Shown piece by piece: positions 16,774 to 24,307 of a stretch of 32,270 nt of DNA. Location: the NCBI RefSeq assembly GCF_002939865.1, contig NZ_MDEE01000047.1, positions 1 to 32,270 of the forward strand. The letters are read 5' to 3'. The translations under genes and the position numbers were made by a program. The notes under the pieces are model-generated. The model searched no databases and was not told the origin of the DNA. It saw nothing but the letters and a program-made list of their open reading frames with translations. Position 1 is the stretch's first letter, and each line of letters begins with the position of its first letter. This stretch comes from Xanthomonas dyei (lineage in GTDB: Bacteria > Pseudomonadota > Gammaproteobacteria > Xanthomonadales > Xanthomonadaceae).

Positions 16774-16798
16774 AGCGCGCCCACCACGTGGGCCGCGC
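16774..16798. terminator. Long imperfect hairpin after algC
   Basis: AGCGCG plus CCCAC pairs with GTGGG plus CCGCGCT around a CAC loop, with one bulged base. It lies 20 bp past the algC stop, between convergent algC and the RAYT-like gene. It may be a terminator or a REP-type element; there is no T-run. Confidence 0.4.
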
Positions 16799-16819
16799 TC
16801 ACGGTCAGCTGGGTTGCCT

Positions 16820-16845
16820 GATGCGCGGCAGAACAGCCGCGCATC
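16820..16845. terminator. Perfect 10-bp hairpin between algC and the RAYT-like gene
   Basis: GATGCGCGGC (16820-16829) pairs with GCCGCGCATC (16836-16845) around AGAACA. Together with the hairpin at 16774 it forms a two-hairpin unit between convergent genes, suitable for bidirectional termination and reminiscent of REP doublets. Confidence 0.45.
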
Positions 16846-16886
16846 GACTCGGCGCTTGCCGCCGGATATCGAGCGAGCGTGTGCGA

Positions 16887-17426
16887 TCACGTTCTTGTGC
16901 CGCCCGCGCTTGCCAGGCACGCGGGGCCGGCGTCCGGTGCAGGTTGCCGTGCCGCAGCGCGCGCATCGGGCAACAACCACACCGCATCCCAGTACGGGTA
17001 CGCGCCGATCCGCTCCGCCAGGCCGGCACGTAACGGCAGTGCGATCAGGCTGCGGGCGAATTGCCGACAATCGACGTGCAACGCCAGCGCGCTCGCGTCT
17101 ATCTCCGGTTGCCAGACGGTGCCGCCGCGGCCGCGCGCACGATTGATCGCTTCGCCGGCGGCCTGCCGCGCAGCAGTCGCTGCGTGCAGTACGGTGGCTT
17201 TGTCCGGCGCCTGCAGCAGGGCGCACCACATCTCTGGCAGCAACACCCAACACAGCACCTGCGCACCGAGCCAGCTGCTTGGCATCGCCAGGATCGCGGC
17301 CGCTGCACGCGCGCAGCGCCAGTCCGCAAACAACGGCACATGCTGGTGCGTGTGCAGACGCACGTGCCAATGCGGTGTGGCAAGCGCGGACATGGCAAAT
17401 GGGCGGTGGAGCAGGGCGCTGGGCAT
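16887..17426 (-). CDS. Degenerate REP-associated tyrosine transposase (RAYT)-like protein
   Basis: About 179 residues from the ATG at 17426; an ATG at 17393 (MSALATPHWHVRLHTH) is an equally good start, and neither has a clear Shine-Dalgarno. Compared from memory with Xanthomonas RAYT proteins (Y1/HUH family), the order of recognisable stretches is the same: HVRLHTHQHVPLFADWR, then VLCWVLLPEMWCALLQ, then AINRARGRGGTVWQ, then PLRAGLAERIGAYPYWDAVWL. The HUH motif, normally DHWHAL, reads EMWCAL, and the Tyr-bearing ARYIVANP stretch reads ARSLIALP. Both metal-binding His residues and the catalytic Tyr therefore appear lost. The protein cannot be an active transposase of this type; it may be a decaying or a domesticated copy. 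It is flanked by hairpins on the 3' side. Confidence 0.65.
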   Translation of the reverse strand: MPSALLHRPFAMSALATPHWHVRLHTHQHVPLFADWRCARAAAAILAMPSSWLGAQVLCWVLLPEMWCALLQAPDKATVLHAATAARQAAGEAINRARGRGGTVWQPEIDASALALHVDCRQFARSLIALPLRAGLAERIGAYPYWDAVWLLPDARAAARQPAPDAGPACLASAGGTRT

Positions 17427-17616
17427 GACCACAGCGTGCCGACGGCCTCAGCGCAGCGGCATCGGCCGCCGGCGTGGTCTCAGGTCAGTCAATCGCGCAC
17501 CGCCATGTCCGGATAAACGCGTCGAGTTTGGGCGCCGCTGCGGGCAACGCCAGCCGCACAGTGACCAAACAGCACCCCCCAAGCGAATCGGCAGCATTAC
17601 CTCAAACGCCCGACGC

Positions 17617-17644
17617 TTCCCGAACCCCAAATCCCGAATTCCCG
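17617..17644. repeat. Xanthomonas-type TTCCCGA/CCCCAAAT intergenic repeat tract
   Basis: TTCCCGAACCCC followed by AAATCCCGAATTCCCG is a degenerate run of the CCCGATTCCC-type unit. It is the same kind of tract as that at 24308-24420. It abuts the 3' end of the LAB_N gene. Confidence 0.5.
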
Positions 17645-17648
17645 TCCC

Positions 17649-17990
17649 TCAATGCCCGGCCCGGTCCCGCTTCCAACCGCGATGCTTCACATCCAGATAC
17701 AGGCTGTAGAACGCGGTAAACGCCGGGAACAGGTTCTGTAGCACGCCCACCGAATCCTGCTTGGCCGAAAACACGAAGTAGCTCAGCGTCATCAAGCTGC
17801 CGACCACGCTCATGTACCAGAACATCCGCGGAATCACCGGCTTGCCGGCACGCTTGGAGGCGACGAACTGCACCAGCCAGCGCCCGCCGAACATCAGCGC
17901 GCCCACATACCCGATCAGCTTCCAGCCGGTGACGTGGATACCGGTCCAGTACAGCCAGGTCAGTTGCTGGTCCAGCAGGCTCGTTTCCAT
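17649..17990 (-). CDS. Small membrane protein with lipid A biosynthesis N-terminal (LAB_N) domain
   Basis: A 113-residue protein with about three hydrophobic helices. It shows the LAB_N pattern: WKLIGYVGALMFGGRWLVQFVASKRAGKPVIPRMFW (spaced over two helices), followed by SVVGSLMTLSYFVF and a terminal helix. The domain was named for its presence in some LpxB fusions but is often stand-alone, next to dolichyl-phosphate-mannose-synthase-like GT2 enzymes. The ATG at 17990 overlaps the upstream GT2 stop as TGATG, so the two proteins are almost certainly made together and may form one inner-membrane complex. The exact reaction is not known to me. Confidence 0.85.
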   Translation of the reverse strand: METSLLDQQLTWLYWTGIHVTGWKLIGYVGALMFGGRWLVQFVASKRAGKPVIPRMFWYMSVVGSLMTLSYFVFSAKQDSVGVLQNLFPAFTAFYSLYLDVKHRGWKRDRAGH

Positions 17991-18712
17991 CAACGTTCCT
18001 CCACCGCAGTGCGCTTGCTACGGGTGATCAGCCATGCCACGCCGCGCAGGTCGCGGATGCCCACCAGCGCGCGATTGAGATTGTTGTACTTGGACACGCC
18101 GGCGGTGCGATGGCGGTGGTTGACCGGCACGCTCACCGTGCGCCAACCGGCGCGCTGCATCAGTGCCGGTAGGTAACGGTGCATGTGGTCGAAGTAGGGC
18201 AGGTCCAGAAACGCGTCGCGCTCGAACAATTTGATGCCGCAACCGGTGTCGGGCGTGTTGTCCTGCAGCATGCGCGAGCGGATCGCGTTGGCCCATTTGC
18301 TGGCCCAGCGCTTGGATCCGGAATCCTGCCGGTTGACCCGCCAGCCGGCGAACAATTTGACCTGCGGCTCGGCCTGGCTGCGCGCGATCAACAGTTTGGG
18401 GATGTCGGCCGGGTCGTTCTGGCCATCGCCATCGAGCGTGGCGATCCAGCTGGCGCGCGCGGCCTTGACCCCGCTGCGCACTGCGGTGCTCTGCCCGCTT
18501 TGGGTGACGTGGTGCAGTACCCGCAGTTCCGGCGTGGTGGTCTTCAGGCCTTGCAGCACCGCCAGGGTGTCGTCGCGCGAATGGTCGTCGACGTAGACGA
18601 TCTCGAAGGCCACCAGGCCGCGCAAGGCGACCACGATTTCGCCGATCAGGGCTGCGACGTTATCGCGCTCATTGAACACCGGGACGACGACGGAAAGCTG
18701 AGGTTGGCTCAT
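17990..18712 (-). CDS. Family 2 glycosyltransferase, polyprenyl-phosphate glycosyl transferase type
   Basis: A 240-residue GT2 enzyme of the DPM1/ArnC/RgtE class, which moves a sugar from a nucleotide donor to a polyprenyl phosphate on the cytoplasmic face. The nucleotide-binding strand gives VDDHSRD at 41-47 and the metal motif LDGDGQNDP at 93-101. No C-terminal pair of transmembrane helices follows. The protein is therefore the short soluble type that may rely on the coupled LAB_N protein for membrane contact. The epimerase encoded upstream suggests a uronic acid donor. The product could serve LPS core or lipid A modification. The sugar identity is inference. Confidence 0.88.
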   Translation of the reverse strand: MSQPQLSVVVPVFNERDNVAALIGEIVVALRGLVAFEIVYVDDHSRDDTLAVLQGLKTTTPELRVLHHVTQSGQSTAVRSGVKAARASWIATLDGDGQNDPADIPKLLIARSQAEPQVKLFAGWRVNRQDSGSKRWASKWANAIRSRMLQDNTPDTGCGIKLFERDAFLDLPYFDHMHRYLPALMQRAGWRTVSVPVNHRHRTAGVSKYNNLNRALVGIRDLRGVAWLITRSKRTAVEER

Positions 18713-18973
18713 GGATTCGTGGTGGCCCGATGATGGCTGAGCAAAAAAGATCGCGCATTGTGCCCTGACCGTCTGAGCCAGGCATGAAGCTAAGGCGCGT
18801 TATGTGCAGTGGAACGCGCGCAAAACGGCCTGTAGCGTTCGGCGCAGGCAATCAACGCGGCTATCGAACGGCGCAAGACTGCGCCAGTCGGCGGGCCCGA
18901 GGACTCGCGACATCGTAGTGTACGAACACACGCAGGGCGCGTGCTGCCTGAGTGCTACGCGGCTGCGATGGGC

Positions 18974-19939
18974 TCAGGCGCGCTCGCCGAAGTAGCTGCG
19001 GCACCAATCCACGACCTGCGGCAAGCCGCGCTCCACCGGGGTGGCCGGATCGAAGCCGAACGCGGCCCGCGCGCGCTGCGTGTCGGCCATGGTGCGGATC
19101 ATGTCGCCTGGTTGCATCGGCTTGTAGACTTTTTCGGCCGGGCGGCCCGCGGCCTGGGCGATCACATCGATGAAATATTCCAGTTCCACCGGGGTGTGGT
19201 TGCCCAGGTTGAACACCCGGTGCGGGATCGCCTCGCCGCTGGGCGTGTCCAGCGCGCCCAGCACGCCGGCCACGATATCGGCCACGAAGGTGAAGTCGCG
19301 CTGCATCTTGCCGTGGTTGAACACCTCGATCGGGCGTCCGGCCAGCACCGCGCGGCTGAAGATCAGCGGCGCCATGTCCGGCCGGCCCCACGGGCCATAC
19401 ACGGTGAAAAAGCGCAGCCCGGTGGCGCGCAAGCCGTATAGCTGCGCATAGGTGTAGCCCATCAATTCGTTGGCCGCCTTGGTGGCCGCGTACAACGAGC
19501 GTGGTTGGTCCACGCGCTGGTCTTCGGAAAACGGCGGGGTGGCCGAATCGCCGTACACCGAGCTGCTGGACGCATACACCAGATGCTGCACGCCGCGGTG
19601 CCGGCACAGCTCGAGCATGTTGACGAAGCCGACCAGGTTGCTGTCGACATAGGCAGACGGGTTTTCCAGCGAATAACGCACCCCGGCCTGTGCGGCCAGA
19701 TGCACCACCCCGGTGGGCTGGATCTCGTCGAATAGCGCCGCCAGGCCCTCGCGGTCGGTCAGATCCAGCGTGCGGATGTCGATCTGCGGGCACAACGCCG
19801 CCACCCGGTCGCGCTTGAGCTGCGGGTCGTAGTAGCTGTTGTAGTTGTCCAGGCCCACCACCTGTTCGCCACGCGCAGCCAGTGCGCGGCAGGTGTAGGC
19901 GCCGATGAAACCGGCGGCGCCGGTGACGAGGATAGTCAT
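18974..19939 (-). CDS. NAD-dependent epimerase, UDP-glucuronate 4-epimerase-like
   Basis: A 321-residue extended SDR. The Rossmann motif GAAGFIG is at 7-13. The catalytic Ser lies in the ASSSS run (about 124) and YAATK gives Tyr 150 and Lys 154. DNYNSYYDPQLK after the second strand and the FFTVYGPWGRPDMA segment are typical of UDP-glucuronate 4-epimerases (LspL/CapI type), which make UDP-galacturonate. UDP-glucose 4-epimerase is a less likely alternative. The gene follows the SUFU gene after 44 bp and precedes the GT2/LAB_N pair by 261 bp on the same strand. This supports a route to a UDP-GalA-derived envelope decoration. Confidence 0.88.
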   Translation of the reverse strand: MTILVTGAAGFIGAYTCRALAARGEQVVGLDNYNSYYDPQLKRDRVAALCPQIDIRTLDLTDREGLAALFDEIQPTGVVHLAAQAGVRYSLENPSAYVDSNLVGFVNMLELCRHRGVQHLVYASSSSVYGDSATPPFSEDQRVDQPRSLYAATKAANELMGYTYAQLYGLRATGLRFFTVYGPWGRPDMAPLIFSRAVLAGRPIEVFNHGKMQRDFTFVADIVAGVLGALDTPSGEAIPHRVFNLGNHTPVELEYFIDVIAQAAGRPAEKVYKPMQPGDMIRTMADTQRARAAFGFDPATPVERGLPQVVDWCRSYFGERA

Positions 19940-19983
19940 GGCAGTGGTCCTGAAAACATCAAAGGGAGGCGGGGAAGCGGCGC

Positions 19984-20712
19984 TCAGAACAGCCCGAAAA
20001 AGCGCTTCTTCGCCACATTGCGGCGGCGCAGGTCGATGGTGTCCTGAATCTTGCTGGCATCGAAGCGGTCCAGCAGCGCATCGCTGCCCTGGCTCAGCTT
20101 CAACGCCATTTCTTCCGGATACAACGGCACCGCCGTCATGAAGGCGATGGTTTTTTCGGCATCGATGCGCAGATGCGCGAACTCTGGCGGCGCGCTCAGC
20201 GGCGGCAGCACGATCGCGCCGTCGAAGGCGACGCCCGGCGCATACGGCTCGGCCGGGTTGCCATTGGGAACGGTATGGCCAAACCCCAGCCAGGTGTCGA
20301 ACTTGTGCGGCAGCCGCGCCAGGTTCTTGAGCAGGCGGATCGGCCAGTAATGGCGCTCGTCGTCGAAGTCGCGCCGGTCCATCGGCCAGTCGGCCGGCAG
20401 GCTCAGCATCAGCTCCATGTAGTGCGGCGCCTCCACTCCGTCGGGCAGCGTCATCGGCAGATCGCTCATGCCCGAGGTCACCAGGCGCAGGCACGACGAG
20501 TGCGCATTGGGCGGCACGATGTGCACGTCCAGATGCACGGTGTCGGAGAGAATTTCATGAAAGACGTTCGCAATCGGCCCGAGGTGCTGCTCGATATGCG
20601 CGCTGATCTGCTCGATGCATGCGTCGCCGCGTGCCGGCTCGAAGTCCTTGGCCTGCGCGTGATGCAGGATCGGGCTGCCGGACAGGCTGATCGTCGCGTC
20701 GGCGTGGCTCAT
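19984..20712 (-). CDS. Suppressor-of-fused (SUFU) domain protein
   Basis: A 242-residue single-domain protein matching the bacterial SUFU family. Features seen are the early HHAQAKDFEPARGD segment, DVHIVPPN, TSGMSDLPM followed by an acidic patch, ELMLSLPADWP, and GFGHTVPNG near residue 150-160. SUFU domains in bacteria are known from comparative genomics as frequent immunity proteins of polymorphic toxin systems, but stand-alone copies of unknown function are common. It starts at an ATG overlapping the stop of the Cdd1-like gene (ATGA), so the two are translationally coupled. No toxin gene is seen nearby. The function is unknown. Confidence 0.85.
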   Translation of the reverse strand: MSHADATISLSGSPILHHAQAKDFEPARGDACIEQISAHIEQHLGPIANVFHEILSDTVHLDVHIVPPNAHSSCLRLVTSGMSDLPMTLPDGVEAPHYMELMLSLPADWPMDRRDFDDERHYWPIRLLKNLARLPHKFDTWLGFGHTVPNGNPAEPYAPGVAFDGAIVLPPLSAPPEFAHLRIDAEKTIAFMTAVPLYPEEMALKLSQGSDALLDRFDASKIQDTIDLRRRNVAKKRFFGLF

Positions 20713-21089
20713 GGGCGGTGCTTGCCGTCGCTGCTGCTGCCAGTGCCGGTATTGGCGACACGGCGCGCCGGCAGCGGTGCAGTGGCTGGCGCCTCTGCGC
20801 GCTCGGCTGCCAACGTTGCCTTGCGCTCGGCGCTGAAGTCCCACCAATTGCGCGCCGGTTCGCCCTGCATGAAGCGCACCAGCGACAGGAACACATCGAT
20901 CACGCACGGGTCATGGGTGACGCCGGTGCGCAGGCAGAGCTGGGCGTACATGTCGTAGGCATCGCGGCCGTGCAGCTGCGCCGGCATGCGGATGCCGATC
21001 CGCTGCAGATCCTTTTCGCAGGCCGGCCCGACGTTGGGCAAGTCGGTCAGGCGCAGCAGATGCGCGCGGTCCACTTTGGCGGGATGCAT
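20709..21089 (-). CDS. Cdd1-like helix-hairpin-helix protein
   Basis: A 126-residue protein with a helix-hairpin-helix core LTDLPNVGPACEKDLQRIGI (about 14-33). This is followed by DAYDMYAQLC, CVIDVFLSLVRFMQGE and PARNWWDFSAERK, the pattern of the 'pathogenicity locus' Cdd1 family, which is also related to the TfoX C-terminal domain. A variable Ala/Pro-rich tail follows. HhH domains usually bind DNA non-specifically. The ATG at 21089 is preceded by a strong AGGAGG. It lies 25 bases after the parB stop and overlaps the SUFU gene, so parA-parB-cdd1-sufu looks like one operon. The role is unknown. Confidence 0.8.
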   Translation of the reverse strand: MHPAKVDRAHLLRLTDLPNVGPACEKDLQRIGIRMPAQLHGRDAYDMYAQLCLRTGVTHDPCVIDVFLSLVRFMQGEPARNWWDFSAERKATLAAERAEAPATAPLPARRVANTGTGSSSDGKHRP

Positions 21090-21096
21090 CGCTAAT

Positions 21097-21102
21097 CCTC
21101 CT
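21097..21102 (-). promoter_or_regulatory. Strong Shine-Dalgarno for the Cdd1-like gene
   Basis: A perfect AGGAGG lies seven bases before the ATG at 21089. It fixes the start there and rules out the longer open frame beginning inside parB. Confidence 0.8.
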
Positions 21103-21114
21103 GCGTTGGCCGCA

Positions 21115-22044
21115 TCACCCCTTGCGGGTGCGCAAGCGTTCCAGCACACCTTCCAGGGTGTCCAGGTCGGTGTAATGGATCACCAGCTTGCCCTTGCCGC
21201 CGCGGCCGTGATTGAACACCACCTTGGTGCCCAGCGATTCGGACAGCTCGGTCTGCAGCGAGGCGATATCGGCCTGCGGCGCAGCGGTGATCGGCTTGCC
21301 CTTGCGCAGCGAGCCCGGCACCTTGCCGGCGGCGAACTGCTGCGCGCGGTGTTCGACCTCGCGCACCGACCAACCCTGATCGGCCGCTTCCTGCGCCAGC
21401 TTGCTGGCCAGTTCCGGCGCCAGGGTGAGCAGCGCACGCGCATGGCCCATTTCCAGGCGACGGGTTTCCAGCAGCACCCGGATCGCCACCGGCAATTCCA
21501 GCAGCCGCAGCAGGTTGGACACCGACGCCCGCGAGCGGCCCACCGCTTCGGCCGCCTCGGCGTGGGTCAGCGAAAATTCGTCGATCAACCGCTGCAGCGC
21601 CTGCGCTTCTTCCAGCGGGTTGAGGTCTTCGCGCTGGATGTTCTCGATCAGCGCCATCGCGATGACGGTGCGGTCGTCCAGCTCGCGCACCACCACCGGC
21701 ACGTCGCTCAGCCCGGCCAGCTGCGAGGCGCGCCAGCGGCGTTCGCCGGCCACGATCTCGAACTGCGCCGGCCCCAATGCGCGCGCCACAATCGGCTGGA
21801 TCACGCCCTGCGCCTTGATCGACTCCGCCAGCTCGGCCAGCTTGACCTCGTCCATCTCGCGGCGCGGCTGGTACTTGCCCGGCTGCAGTTGGTCCACCGG
21901 CAACTGGCGCAGGGTGTCGCCCGGCTGCAGCGCGTCTTCGCCGGTTGCGCCAGGTGCCGCTGCCGCTGCTGCGCCCTTCGGTCCCAATAGCGCTTCCAGG
22001 CCACGGCCCAGACCGCGCTTCTTTGCCAGGGGCGGCTTGCTCAT
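21115..22044 (-). CDS. parB: Chromosome partitioning protein ParB
   Basis: A 309-residue ParB/Spo0J family DNA-binding CTPase that loads at parS and spreads to organise the origin region. The basic N-terminus MSKPPLAKKRGLGRGLEALLG is the usual ParA-stimulating peptide. The CTP-binding motifs GERRWRAS (100-107) and ENIQREDLNP (134-143) are intact, and the helix-turn-helix lies at about 159-183. The C-terminal dimerisation segment ends LERLRTRKG. The ATG overlaps the parA stop as TGATG. No parS-like palindrome was seen in this window. Confidence 0.96.
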   Translation of the reverse strand: MSKPPLAKKRGLGRGLEALLGPKGAAAAAAPGATGEDALQPGDTLRQLPVDQLQPGKYQPRREMDEVKLAELAESIKAQGVIQPIVARALGPAQFEIVAGERRWRASQLAGLSDVPVVVRELDDRTVIAMALIENIQREDLNPLEEAQALQRLIDEFSLTHAEAAEAVGRSRASVSNLLRLLELPVAIRVLLETRRLEMGHARALLTLAPELASKLAQEAADQGWSVREVEHRAQQFAAGKVPGSLRKGKPITAAPQADIASLQTELSESLGTKVVFNHGRGGKGKLVIHYTDLDTLEGVLERLRTRKG

Positions 22045-22841
22045 CAGACGGTCTCCACGGGCCGGAAGGCCTTGTTGCGGTCGTTCTGGCGGCGCACGAT
22101 TTCGCCGGCCAGCCCCAGGTACGCCACGCCACCGCGCGAGGTGCGGTCGTAACCGACGATGCTTTGGCCATGGCTGGGCGCCTCGGCCAGGCGCACGTTG
22201 CGCGGCACGATGGTGCGGAACACCTTGTCGCCAAAATGCTGGGTCAGCTCCGCCGATACCGCATTGGCCAGGTTGTTGCGGATATCGAACATCGTGCGCA
22301 GCACGCCTTCGATTTCCAGCGCCGGGTTGAGGTTGGCGCGCAGCGCTTCGATGGTTTCCAACAGGGCGGTCAGCCCTTCCAGTGCGTAGTACTCGCATTG
22401 CATCGGCACGATGATCGAGTCGGCCGCGGTCAGCGCATTGAGCGTCAGCAGCGATAACGCCGGCGGGCAGTCGATCAGGATGAAGTCGTACTCGTCGCGG
22501 ATCGGCGCCAGTGCGCGCTTGAGCCGCTGCTCGCGCTCGCCCTGGTCCATCAGCTGGATCTCGGCAGCGGTCAGGTCGATGTTGCCCGGCAGCAGGTCGA
22601 AGCCTTCCGGCGCGGTCACCCGGATCTCGGCAGCGGTGTTCTCGCCCAGCAGCAGATCGCAGGTGGAGGCGGCCACATCGCGCTTGTCGATGCCGCTGCC
22701 CATGGTGGCGTTGCCCTGCGAGTCCAGATCCACCAGCAACACACGCTTGGGCGCGCGCGCCAGGCCGGCCGCCAGATTGACTGCCGTCGTGGTCTTGCCG
22801 ACGCCGCCTTTCTGGTTGGCAATGGCGATGATCCGGGCCAT
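22044..22841 (-). CDS. parA: Chromosome partitioning ATPase ParA (Soj)
   Basis: A 265-residue Walker-type ATPase that works with ParB to segregate the origin region. The deviant Walker A motif KGGVGKTT is at 11-18, Walker A' is in LLVDLDSQGN, and Walker B is in FILIDCPP. The start ATG at 22841 gives MARIIAIANQ; an upstream in-frame extension to 22862 is not needed. The protein is of the short chromosomal (Soj) type, lacking the N-terminal regulatory domain of P1-type ParA. It heads the parA-parB-cdd1-sufu gene string. In many bacteria parAB follows gidB; here the upstream neighbour is a DUF4124-like gene. Confidence 0.96.
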   Translation of the reverse strand: MARIIAIANQKGGVGKTTTAVNLAAGLARAPKRVLLVDLDSQGNATMGSGIDKRDVAASTCDLLLGENTAAEIRVTAPEGFDLLPGNIDLTAAEIQLMDQGEREQRLKRALAPIRDEYDFILIDCPPALSLLTLNALTAADSIIVPMQCEYYALEGLTALLETIEALRANLNPALEIEGVLRTMFDIRNNLANAVSAELTQHFGDKVFRTIVPRNVRLAEAPSHGQSIVGYDRTSRGGVAYLGLAGEIVRRQNDRNKAFRPVETV

Positions 22842-22910
22842 GCGGGAGAGCCTCGTGGGCAAGGAGTAAGACCGGCCATTATGCGGGCAGGGCGTCGGAT
22901 CGGGAAATGC

Positions 22911-22933
22911 CGCCCGCAGCGGCGCAGCGGGCG
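22911..22933 (-). terminator. Terminator-like hairpin between the DUF4124 gene and parA
   Basis: CGCCCGC (22911-22917) pairs with GCGGGCG (22927-22933) around a 9-nt loop. On the minus strand the stem is followed by GCATTTCC. It lies 24 bases past the stop of the upstream gene and may separate it from parAB. Confidence 0.4.
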
Positions 22934-22956
22934 AGCGGGAATGCCGCCTGTGCGGT

Positions 22957-23622
22957 TCAGCCGGTGGGCGAGGTGGCGCCGGGCGGTTCCTTCATGGCGC
23001 GGTAGCGCTGCAGGATGTCGGCGATTTCGCCGTCCAGCGCGGTGCGCTGCTGCTCGAAGCTGGTCTGCAGCCGCAACTGCGCCATCAATTCGCGATGGCG
23101 TTGCTGGATGTCGCCGGCCAGCTTGTCGGCCACTGCCTGGCCTGCCAGCTCGCGGTCGCCGGCGGCGCGCAACATGCTGGCCAGGCCCTCGCGCAGGCTG
23201 GTGACATTGAAGCGCGCGGTGTGGATGTTGTTGTCCACGATGGCGATGCGCTCGTTGAACACCCGGCGCAGGTCGTCCTCGCTTTGATACGACATCAGCA
23301 TGGCCTGATCGGTGCGCTGGCGCATCTGCTCGGCGGCCAGGTCGGCCAGGCGTTGTTGCTCATTGGCCGCGGCCGCAGTGCGCTCGTCGCTACTCAACGC
23401 GCGCTGTACCTCGGCGCTGCGCATGCCACTTTTGACGTTGAACTCGTCGCGCGCCTGATTCACCGCCTCCGGTGGCAGCGTATCGCTGCACACCCGCGCG
23501 CCGTTCTGGTTCCAGCAGTACAACTTCTTGGCGGCCGGCTTGTCCTGCGCAGCAACCGGCACGGCCATGACAGCCACGGTCACGGCAGCGAGTAACGCCA
23601 AACGTCTGTGTTTCGGCATCAT
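22957..23622 (-). CDS. Secreted DUF4124-like coiled-coil protein
   Basis: A 221-residue exported protein. The signal peptide covers about residues 1-25 (hydrophobic LALLAAVTVAVMAVPVAAQ). After it comes a DUF4124-like short motif, KLYCWNQNGARVCSDTLPPEAV, with two Cys that may form a disulfide. The rest is highly charged and predicted helical (RTAAAANEQQRLADLAAEQ and ELMAQLRLQTSFEQQR), so probably a coiled coil. The start is one of two tandem ATGs (23622 or 23619). The gene lies 22 bases after pyrE and is probably cotranscribed. Its function is unknown; a periplasmic location is likely. Confidence 0.8.
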   Translation of the reverse strand: MMPKHRRLALLAAVTVAVMAVPVAAQDKPAAKKLYCWNQNGARVCSDTLPPEAVNQARDEFNVKSGMRSAEVQRALSSDERTAAAANEQQRLADLAAEQMRQRTDQAMLMSYQSEDDLRRVFNERIAIVDNNIHTARFNVTSLREGLASMLRAAGDRELAGQAVADKLAGDIQQRHRELMAQLRLQTSFEQQRTALDGEIADILQRYRAMKEPPGATSPTG

Positions 23623-23644
23623 CGCAGCCCCCTGTCACCTGCCG

Positions 23645-24304
23645 TCAGCCTGTGGTGTCGGTTCCGTAGCGGCCACGATAGGCCAGCAGCGGTTCCCGGT
23701 AGCCCACAAGGTCGGCGTTTCCTGCCGCAAAAGCAAGCAGATCGGCCAGGTTGGCCACCGCGATCACCGGGATGCCGGCCTCGGCCGCTACCGCTTGCGC
23801 CGCCGAACGGCGGTCCTGCTCGGAGGCGATCTCCTGCCGGTCCAGCGCCACCACGATGCCGGACGGCGTACCGCCAGCGGCGCGAATGATGCCCAGCGCC
23901 TCGCGGATCGCGGTGCCGGCGGTAATCACGTCATCGACGATCAGCACCTTGCGCCCGGCCAGCGGTGCGCCGATCAGGCTGCCGCCCTCACCATGATCCT
24001 TGGCTTCCTTGCGGTTGAACGCCAGCGGCAGATCGCGCCCGCGCCCGGCATAGGCACAGGCCAGCGCGGTGGCCAGCGGGATGCCCTTGTAGGCGGGGCC
24101 GAACAGAAGGTCGAACTCCACCCCGGCCGCATCGATCGCATCGGCATAGCACTGCGCCAGCTGCGCGGTCTTGACCCCGGAATCGAAGCGCCCGGCGTTG
24201 AAGAAGTACGGGCTGAGCCGCCCGGACTTGAGCGTGAACTCGCCAAAGCGCAGGGCATCGGCGCCCAGGGCCAGCTGCAGGAAACGGGTGCGGTGGTCGG
24301 TCAT
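23645..24304 (-). CDS. pyrE: Orotate phosphoribosyltransferase
   Basis: A 219-residue type I phosphoribosyltransferase that makes orotidine monophosphate from orotate and PRPP in pyrimidine synthesis. The orotate/PRPP features are the flexible catalytic loop RKEAKDHGEGG at 98-108 and the PRPP-binding motif VDDVITAGT at 123-131. The N-terminal SGRLSPYFFNAG is typical. The start ATG at 24304 gives the family N-terminus. The gene diverges from the ExoIII/Crc-like gene, with a repeat-rich 123-bp region between. A leader-peptide attenuator was not seen. Confidence 0.96.
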   Translation of the reverse strand: MTDHRTRFLQLALGADALRFGEFTLKSGRLSPYFFNAGRFDSGVKTAQLAQCYADAIDAAGVEFDLLFGPAYKGIPLATALACAYAGRGRDLPLAFNRKEAKDHGEGGSLIGAPLAGRKVLIVDDVITAGTAIREALGIIRAAGGTPSGIVVALDRQEIASEQDRRSAAQAVAAEAGIPVIAVANLADLLAFAAGNADLVGYREPLLAYRGRYGTDTTG

Positions 24305-24307
24305 TGG

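Noticed and set aside
13837..17370. A 1177-codon antisense frame across dut, algC and the RAYT-like gene
   Set aside because: Its composition is shadow-like and it crosses several well-supported genes on the other strand.
18713..18973. Possible promoter for the GT2 gene near GGGCACAATG (minus strand)
   Set aside because: No acceptable -35 at 16-18 bp spacing was found, so it was not listed.
19940..20494. An in-frame upstream extension of the epimerase
   Set aside because: It overlaps the SUFU gene, and the Rossmann fold starts directly at MTILVTGAAG.
21090..22900. Search for a parS site near parAB
   Set aside because: No match to the TGTTTCACGTGAAACA consensus was seen here or elsewhere in the window.
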